A model generated the notes under the pieces. It did not search any database. It was not told the origin of the DNA and saw only the letters and a list, made by a program, of their open reading frames with translations. A DNA stretch of 64,000 nucleotides. Origin: Streptomyces sp. P3 (lineage in GTDB: Bacteria > Actinomycetota > Actinomycetes > Streptomycetales > Streptomycetaceae). The stretch lies in NCBI RefSeq assembly GCF_003032475.1, contig NZ_CP028369.1, positions 2,046,001-2,110,000 of the forward strand, read 5' to 3'. Both the position numbers and the translations under genes were made by a program. Of this stretch, positions 59,111-64,000 are shown one piece after another; position 1 is the first letter of the stretch; every line of letters starts with the position of its first letter.

Positions 59111-59719
59111 CTAGAAGGGGGGTTCGTCCGAATAGCCGCTGCCGCTGGCGCCGCCGGAGTTGCCACCCCAGCCGCCGCCACCGCCACCGCTGCCGCCCTG
59201 GTTGCCACCGGCGGGAGCACCGGTCGCCCAGGGGTCGTCGGCCGGAGCGCCGCCGCCCTGCTGGCCGCCGCCGGAGTTGCCACCCCAGCCGCCGCCACCC
59301 TGGCCGCCACCGCCACCGCCGCCGTAACCACCCTGGCCGCCCTGGCCACTGCGGCCGGAGGCCTTGGTGACCTTGGCCGTGGCACTGCGCAGGCTGGCGC
59401 CGACTTCCTCGACGTCCAGCTCGTAGACCGTGCGCTTGACGCCCTCACGGTCCTCGTAGGACCGCTGCTTCAGCCGGCCCTGCACGATGACGCGCATGCC
59501 TCGCTGGAGCGACTCCGCGACGTTCTCCGCCGCCTGACGCCAGACCGAGCAGGTCAGGAACAGGCTCTCGCCGTCCTTCCACTCGTTCGTCTGGCGGTCG
59601 AAAGTGCGGGGAGTGGACGCGACACGGAACTTCGCGACCGCCGCACCGGAGGGGGTGAAGCGCAGCTCGGGGTCGTCGACAAGATTGCCGACGACCGTGA
59701 TGACGGTCTCGCCTGCCAT
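59111..59719 (-). CDS. ssb: single-stranded DNA-binding protein
   Basis: A 202-residue SSB: N-terminal OB fold ([40 protein letters not shown]), a Gly/Gln-rich disordered linker (~120-195) and the acidic tip YSDEPPF that recruits replication and repair partners. It lies between rpsF (76-bp gap) and rpsR. This is the essential, full-length SSB rather than a shorter paralogue. Confidence 0.98.
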   Translation of the reverse strand: MAGETVITVVGNLVDDPELRFTPSGAAVAKFRVASTPRTFDRQTNEWKDGESLFLTCSVWRQAAENVAESLQRGMRVIVQGRLKQRSYEDREGVKRTVYELDVEEVGASLRSATAKVTKASGRSGQGGQGGYGGGGGGGQGGGGWGGNSGGGQQGGGAPADDPWATGAPAGGNQGGSGGGGGGWGGNSGGASGSGYSDEPPF

Positions 59720-59795
59720 GGGGGAACCTCTCGGCGGGTTTGCTGCTGGCTGCTGGTGCTGCTACTCGGAATCCCGAGATCAGCTGAGCGTGAGC

Positions 59796-60086
59796 TCAGT
59801 GGGTCTCGGGGCGGAGGACCTTGGTCCGGAGGACCGACTCGTTCAGGTTCATCTGGCGGTCGAGCTCCTTGACGACCGCAGGCTCGGCCTGCAGGTCGAT
59901 GACCGAGTAGATGCCCTCGGGCTTCTTCTTGATCTCGTACGAGAGACGACGACGGCCCCAGGTGTCGACCTTCTCGACCTTTCCGTTGCCCTCACGGACG
60001 ACGGAGAGGAAGTTCTCGATCAGCGGGGAGACAGCGCGCTCCTCGAGATCGGGGTCGAGGATGACCATCACCTCGTAGTGACGCAT
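59796..60086 (-). CDS. rpsF: 30S ribosomal protein S6
   Basis: A 96-residue bS6: [19 protein letters not shown] at the N-terminus, then [20 protein letters not shown] (~45-64). First gene of the operon; an AGGAGGTGG ribosome site (minus strand, ~60097-60106) precedes the ATG. The operon promoter lies in the 287-bp gap up to 60373, shared with the divergent small membrane-protein gene. Confidence 0.98.
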
Positions 60087-60373
60087 GTGGAACCCACCTC
60101 CTTTGGACTCAGCGGCCACGGTCGATCCGTGGCAGGAGGGTTGTGATGCGTACGCAACGGTATCGGCCGCCACTGACAATCGGGGGTCGGCTGGCGACAT
60201 CCTCGATCTGAGCTGGGCGGACTCCCTGGCATGGCCTGGGCAGACACCGGTGCAGAGGGTACAGAGTACCTGCACACGCGCTTCCGGTTGAAATCCGGCG
60301 TGGGTGACCGTCAATCTGTACACGTCGGGTGTGTATGGCGCTACGATGCGCCGCCTTCCGCAGGAGGTGCCGT

Positions 60374-60685
60374 ATGGCACAGGCATTGCGACCCAATACC
60401 GCCGGATCTCTCTTCGCCACCGACGACAGACCCCATCCACTCCAGGACGCACTGCTCGCGGTGACGCTGGTGCTCGGACTGACGGCCTTCATCACGTCGT
60501 TCTTCCACAGCCTGCATCTGCTCAGCTCCTGGACCGGCCTGGTCGGGATCCTGACGGGCGCGTACGGGCAGTGGGTCTCCGAGACCACCCGTGAACGCTT
60601 CGGCCTGATCCTGGGTCTCGGTGCCTCGGGCTTCGGCTTCTTCATCGGCATGGCGCACGGCGGCCTCTTCGGCGGACTCTGGTGA
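60374..60685 (+). CDS. small conserved membrane protein
   Basis: A 103-residue protein with three predicted helices: [39 protein letters not shown] and [20 protein letters not shown]. An N-terminal ~25 residues ([20 protein letters not shown]) are cytosolic. Function unknown. ATG 60374 is chosen because AGGAGGTG stands 6 bases before it. Divergent from rpsF. Confidence 0.85.
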
Positions 60686-60901
60686 CCCGGCCGGCGCCGC
60701 CGGTCGCGGCGCCCCGGGTCTCCCACGTCCCTTAGGACACCCGGAACACGCACGAACCCAGACGGAACGCCCCGGCCGCGCACGGGCCGGGGCGCAGGTT
60801 CCCCACGCCCAGTCAGGCCGCTCGAAAGGCGCAGTAGGCTTCGGCGCGAGAGCCGGAGCCCCTGAACCCATGGGGACACACCAGCCCGAGGAGCGCCCCG
60901 A

Positions 60902-62023
60902 ATGAGCCTGACCCTGAGGACGATCAGCCGCGAGCAGCATCTGGCGTACATCCAGAGCCTGCCGTCGGCGAGCCACATGCAGGTTCCGGCCTGGGCCGAC
61001 GTCAAGGCCGAGTGGCGTTCGGAGAGCCTCGGCTGGTTCGACGAGCGGAGCGGGGAACTCGTCGGCGCGGGTCTCGTCCTCTACCGCCAGCTGCCCAAGA
61101 TCAAGCGCTACCTCGCCTACCTGCCTGAGGGCCCGGTCATCAACTGGTATGCGCCGAATCTCACCGAGTGGCTGGAACCGATGCTGGCGCACCTCAAGCA
61201 ACAGGGCGCGTTCTCGGTGAAGATGGGTCCGCCGGTGATCATCCGCCGCTGGGAGGCCACCTCCATCAAGGCCGGCATCCAGAGCCCGGACGTGAAGCGG
61301 CTGCGCGACATCGAGGCCGATTTCATCGAGCCGCGCGCCTTCGAGGTGGCCGACAAACTGCGCCGCATGGGCTGGCAGCAGGGCGAGGACGGCGGCGCCG
61401 GTTTCGGCGACGTCCAGCCGCGCTACGTCTACCAGGTGCCACTGGCGAACCGTTCCCTTGAAGAGGTCCACAAGAACTTCAACCAGCTGTGGCGCCGCAA
61501 CATCAAGAAGGCCGAGAAGGCCGGCGTCGAGGTCGTCCAGGGCGGCTACCACGACCTCGAGGAATGGCAGCGGCTGTACGAGATCACGGCTCTGCGCGAC
61601 CACTTCCGGCCGCGCCCGCTGTCGTACTTCCAGCGCATGTGGACGGCCCTCAACTCCGAGGACCCCAACCGGATGCGGCTGTATTTCGCCCGCCACAACG
61701 GCGTGAACCTCTCGGCGGCCACCATGCTGATCGTCGGTGGACACGTCTGGTACTCCTACGGCGCCTCCGACAACATCGGCCGTGAGTTCCGTCCGTCGAA
61801 CGCCATGCAGTGGCGCATGCTGCGCGACGCGTACGCGCTCGGCGCCACCGTCTACGACCTGCGCGGCATCTCCGACTCGCTGGACGAGACCGACCACCTC
61901 TTCGGCCTGATCCAGTTCAAGGTCGGCACGGGCGGCCAGGCCGCCGAGTACCTCGGCGAGTGGGACTTCCCGCTGAACAAGCTGCTCCACAAGGCCCTCG
62001 ACATCTACATGTCGCGCCGCTGA
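60902..62023 (+). CDS. femX: FemX-like peptidoglycan bridge aminoacyltransferase
   Basis: A 373-residue FemABX-family protein with two GNAT-like folds. Seen: SHMQVPAWADVKAEW (~24-38), LPEGPVINW (~75), the basic block QLWRRNIKKAEKAGVEV (~196-212), ALRDHFRPRPLSYFQRM (~230) and SNAMQWRMLRDAYALGA (~300). FemX adds the first Gly of the streptomycete interpeptide bridge onto LL-Dap of lipid II, using Gly-tRNA. Location next to the rpsF operon fits the known femX locus as I recall it. The next gene, also PLP-related to the cell wall, follows after 89 bp. Confidence 0.88.
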   Translation: MSLTLRTISREQHLAYIQSLPSASHMQVPAWADVKAEWRSESLGWFDERSGELVGAGLVLYRQLPKIKRYLAYLPEGPVINWYAPNLTEWLEPMLAHLKQQGAFSVKMGPPVIIRRWEATSIKAGIQSPDVKRLRDIEADFIEPRAFEVADKLRRMGWQQGEDGGAGFGDVQPRYVYQVPLANRSLEEVHKNFNQLWRRNIKKAEKAGVEVVQGGYHDLEEWQRLYEITALRDHFRPRPLSYFQRMWTALNSEDPNRMRLYFARHNGVNLSAATMLIVGGHVWYSYGASDNIGREFRPSNAMQWRMLRDAYALGATVYDLRGISDSLDETDHLFGLIQFKVGTGGQAAEYLGEWDFPLNKLLHKALDIYMSRR

Positions 62024-62112
62024 CGTCAGTCACGTTCAGTGCTTGCATGACTCTGACACTCTGACGCACCTCCCCCACAACCGCAGCCACGAGAAAGGTC
62101 CCAGGTCCGGCC

Positions 62113-63144
62113 ATGGCGCTCACGCTCTACGTCGACACCGCGCGCTGGCGGGCGCATCACAAGCACGTGCAGGAGCAGTTCCCGGGGCTCGTACCGGTCT
62201 GCAAGGGCAACGGCTACGGCTTCGGGCACGACCGGCTGGCCGAGGAGGCCACCCGGCTGGGTGCGGACGTCCTCGCCGTCGGCACGACGTACGAGGCCGC
62301 GCGCATCAAGGACTTCTTCGGCGGCGACCTCCTGGTGCTGACGCCCTACCGGCGCGGCGAGGAGCCCGTGCCGCTGCCCGACCGGGTCGTGCGCTCGGTG
62401 TCGTCGGTCGACGGCGTGTACGGGCTCGTGGGTGCCCGTGTGGTCATCGAGGTGATGTCGTCGATGAAGCGGCACGGCATCAGCGAGCAGGACCTGGCGC
62501 AGTTGCACGCGGCCATCGAGAACGTCCGCCTGGAGGGCTTCGCCATCCACCTGCCGCTGGACCGGACCGACGGCTCCGACGCCGTCGAGGAGGTCATCGG
62601 CTGGATGGACCGGCTGCGGGCGGCCCGTCTGCCGCTGCACACGATGTTCGTCAGCCACCTCAAGGCGGACGAACTCGCCCGACTGCAGCAGCAGTTCCCG
62701 CAGACCCGTTTCCGCGCCCGGATCGGCACGCGGCTGTGGCTCGGAGACCACGACGCCACCGAGTACCGCGGTGCCGTCCTGGACGTCACCAAGGTCGCCA
62801 AGGGGGACCGCTTCGGCTACCGGCAGCAGAAGGCCGCCTCGGACGGCTTCCTGGTGGTCGTGGCGGGCGGTACGTCGCACGGGGTGGGCCTGGAGGCCCC
62901 CAAGGCCCTGCACGGCGTCATGCCCCGCGCCAAGGGCGTCGCACGCGCCGGTCTCGCCACCGTGAACCGGAACCTCTCGCCGTTCGTCTGGGGCGGCAAG
63001 CAGCGCTGGTTCGCCGAGCCGCCGCACATGCAGGTGTCCATCCTGTTCGTGCCCTCGGACGCGCCGGAGCCGCACGTCGGCGACGAGCTGGTGGCCCATC
63101 TGCGGCACACCACCACCCAGTTCGACCGGCTCGTGGACCGCTGA
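62113..63144 (+). CDS. alanine racemase N-terminal-domain protein
   Basis: A 343-residue PLP-barrel protein. The PLP Lys lies in LVPVCKGNGYGFGHDRLAEE (~25-44), the hallmark of alanine racemase N-terminal domains. Also seen: VIEVMSSMKRHGI (~113), corresponding to the substrate-side strand. The C-terminal domain is short and diverged, and the usual catalytic Tyr region is not obvious. It may therefore be a non-canonical racemase or a YggS-like PLP protein. Placement after femX suggests a cell-wall role (inference). Confidence 0.85.
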   Translation: MALTLYVDTARWRAHHKHVQEQFPGLVPVCKGNGYGFGHDRLAEEATRLGADVLAVGTTYEAARIKDFFGGDLLVLTPYRRGEEPVPLPDRVVRSVSSVDGVYGLVGARVVIEVMSSMKRHGISEQDLAQLHAAIENVRLEGFAIHLPLDRTDGSDAVEEVIGWMDRLRAARLPLHTMFVSHLKADELARLQQQFPQTRFRARIGTRLWLGDHDATEYRGAVLDVTKVAKGDRFGYRQQKAASDGFLVVVAGGTSHGVGLEAPKALHGVMPRAKGVARAGLATVNRNLSPFVWGGKQRWFAEPPHMQVSILFVPSDAPEPHVGDELVAHLRHTTTQFDRLVDR

Positions 63145-63161
63145 GCGGCTTACTGACGGCA

Positions 63162-63198
63162 CAGAGGCCGTACGCGGAACCTCCGTGTACGGCCTCTG
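63162..63198. terminator. bidirectional terminator
   Basis: CAGAGGCCGTAC (63162-63173) and GTACGGCCTCTG (63187-63198) are perfect inverse copies, with a further CGGA/TCCG pair in the 13-nt loop. It lies between convergent genes. Confidence 0.85.
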
Positions 63199-63224
63199 CC
63201 ACATCCGCGCGACGCTGTGTTCGC

Positions 63225-64000
63225 TCACGGCGAACTGTCGATGACATCCTGTTTGCCCCAGTCCACCTGAGGGCCGTCGAAGTGTGAGGCGTGCCGGGGC
63301 GGATGGGCGGCCGAACCCAGGACGAAGACGTCCTCCGCTCCGTCGAGCACCCCGCCCGAGGGATCGTCGTCGCCGCCCAGACGCACCACGTCCCGTTCCG
63401 GCATCAGGATGTCGCGCACGACAACGCCGCACAGGTAGAGCGTCCCCAGCAGGTGGACGGCGATGGCCCAGTGGTAGCCGTCGGTCGGCAAGCCCTTGTG
63501 GGCGTCGCCGCTGGTCGTGTACGCGAGGTACATCCAGATGCCCAGGAAGTAGACGACCTCGCACGCCTGCCAGATCAGGAAGTCCCGCCACTTCGGCCGG
63601 GCGAGCACCGCCAGCGGCACCAGCCACAGCACGTACTGCGGCGAGTAGACCTTGTTGGTCAGGATGAAGGCCGCGACGATCAGGAAGGCCAGCTGAGCGA
63701 AGCGGGGCCGGCGCGGCGCGGTCAGCGTGAGCGCCGCGATGCCCACGGCGCACAGGACGACCAGGAGCGTGGCGAGCGTGTTGACGCTGTCGGTGGTGAG
63801 CGGGTCGCTGGAGTTCTGGGCCAGGATCAGCCAGAAGGAGCCGAAGTCGACGCCCCGCTCCTGGCTGAACCGGTAGAACTTGGACCATCCTTCGAAGGCG
63901 AAGAGCATGACCGGCAGGTTCACCACGAGCCAGGCCACGACCGCACCTCCCAGCGCCTTGCCGAAGTCCCGCCACTTCCCGGCACGCCAGCACAGCACGA
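63225..64000 (-). CDS. integral membrane glycosyltransferase-like protein (N-terminus beyond window)
   Basis: The C-terminal ~258 residues of a polytopic membrane protein whose start lies past base 64000. At least six helices are visible (for example ALGGAVVAWLVVNLPVMLFA and TLATLLVVLCAVGIAALTLT), with the conserved FILTNKVYSPQYVLWLVPL segment (~residues 112-130 of the visible part), typical of GT87/DUF2029 polyprenyl-phosphate-mannose-type glycosyltransferases. The C-terminal cytosolic tail is charged. Probable cell-envelope function. Confidence 0.8.
   Translation of the reverse strand, partial: VLCWRAGKWRDFGKALGGAVVAWLVVNLPVMLFAFEGWSKFYRFSQERGVDFGSFWLILAQNSSDPLTTDSVNTLATLLVVLCAVGIAALTLTAPRRPRFAQLAFLIVAAFILTNKVYSPQYVLWLVPLAVLARPKWRDFLIWQACEVVYFLGIWMYLAYTTSGDAHKGLPTDGYHWAIAVHLLGTLYLCGVVVRDILMPERDVVRLGGDDDPSGGVLDGAEDVFVLGSAAHPPRHASHFDGPQVDWGKQDVIDSSP

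Overview
The window is chromosomal DNA from a Streptomyces (GC-rich throughout). Evidence: a fused cydCD gene, an ssgR/ssgA sporulation pair, a dnaB - rplI - rpsR - ssb - rpsF block with a femX-type gene nearby, TTA (bldA-type) codons confined to regulators, a Rex-type operator before cydA, and ten perfect copies plus one near-copy of the Streptomyces parS palindrome GTTTCACGTGAAAC. The density of parS sites places the window in the oriC-proximal core. From memory, much of the order resembles the S. coelicolor SCO39xx region read backwards; this was not checked.

Layout. 1-2.9 kb: the end of a hydrolase/SDR fusion, a DnaA-box cluster, kptA and a hypothetical gene. 2.9-18.6 kb: a long minus-strand RiPP operon, the most unusual part of the window. 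Its enzymes match the daptide set: an iron-ADH-fold oxidoreductase (MpaB-like), class III aminotransferase (MpaC-like), methyltransferase (MpaM-like), recognition protein (MpaD-like) and M50 intramembrane protease (MpaP-like). Four small precursor genes (11.7-12.7 kb) share an acidic leader and end in Thr, the residue daptide enzymes convert to a dimethylated diamine. The same operon also carries a class III lanthionine synthetase (LanKC), a stand-alone YcaO protein, an F420/luciferase-like oxidoreductase, an ABC exporter and two tiny proteins. None of the precursors contains Cys, so lanthionine rings and thiazoles are excluded. A divergent LuxR-type regulator lies at 18.95-19.95 kb.

20-31 kb: a second luciferase-like oxidoreductase, a Cof-type HAD phosphatase, the cytochrome bd operon cydA-cydB-cydCD behind a Rex operator, an aromatic/histidinol-phosphate aminotransferase, and a LacI regulator with a TTA codon. 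31-33.6 kb: an IS110-family element. 33.6-41.4 kb: a PPP-type phosphatase, a membrane protein, a TerD-vWA protein, a DUF4241-like gene wedged between thiC and a decayed second thiC 3' end, then thiC behind a TPP riboswitch. 41.5-51.4 kb: a YibE/F membrane protein, ssgA/ssgR, small membrane and cupin proteins, a tyrosine phosphatase, a cystathionine gamma-lyase-type enzyme, a LysR regulator with a TTA codon, a Nudix hydrolase and a GNAT protein. 51.4-54.8 kb: remnants of a MarR/MFS efflux pair, another GNAT, a serine beta-lactamase-like hydrolase and a RibD/DHFR-type reductase. 54.9-64 kb: dnaB with upstream DnaA boxes, a MATE exporter, the rpsF-ssb-rpsR-rplI operon, femX, an alanine racemase-type protein and the end of a membrane glycosyltransferase-like gene.

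Working model (inference): the operon makes short, hydrophobic, linear peptides. Ser/Thr residues are dehydrated by LanKC and possibly reduced to D-residues by the F420 enzyme. The C-terminal Thr is oxidatively decarboxylated, transaminated and N,N-dimethylated. YcaO adds a further unknown backbone change. The leader is cut by the membrane protease and the product exported. Stem-loops and a dispersed 17-bp repeat separate the precursor genes and probably set precursor:enzyme ratios.
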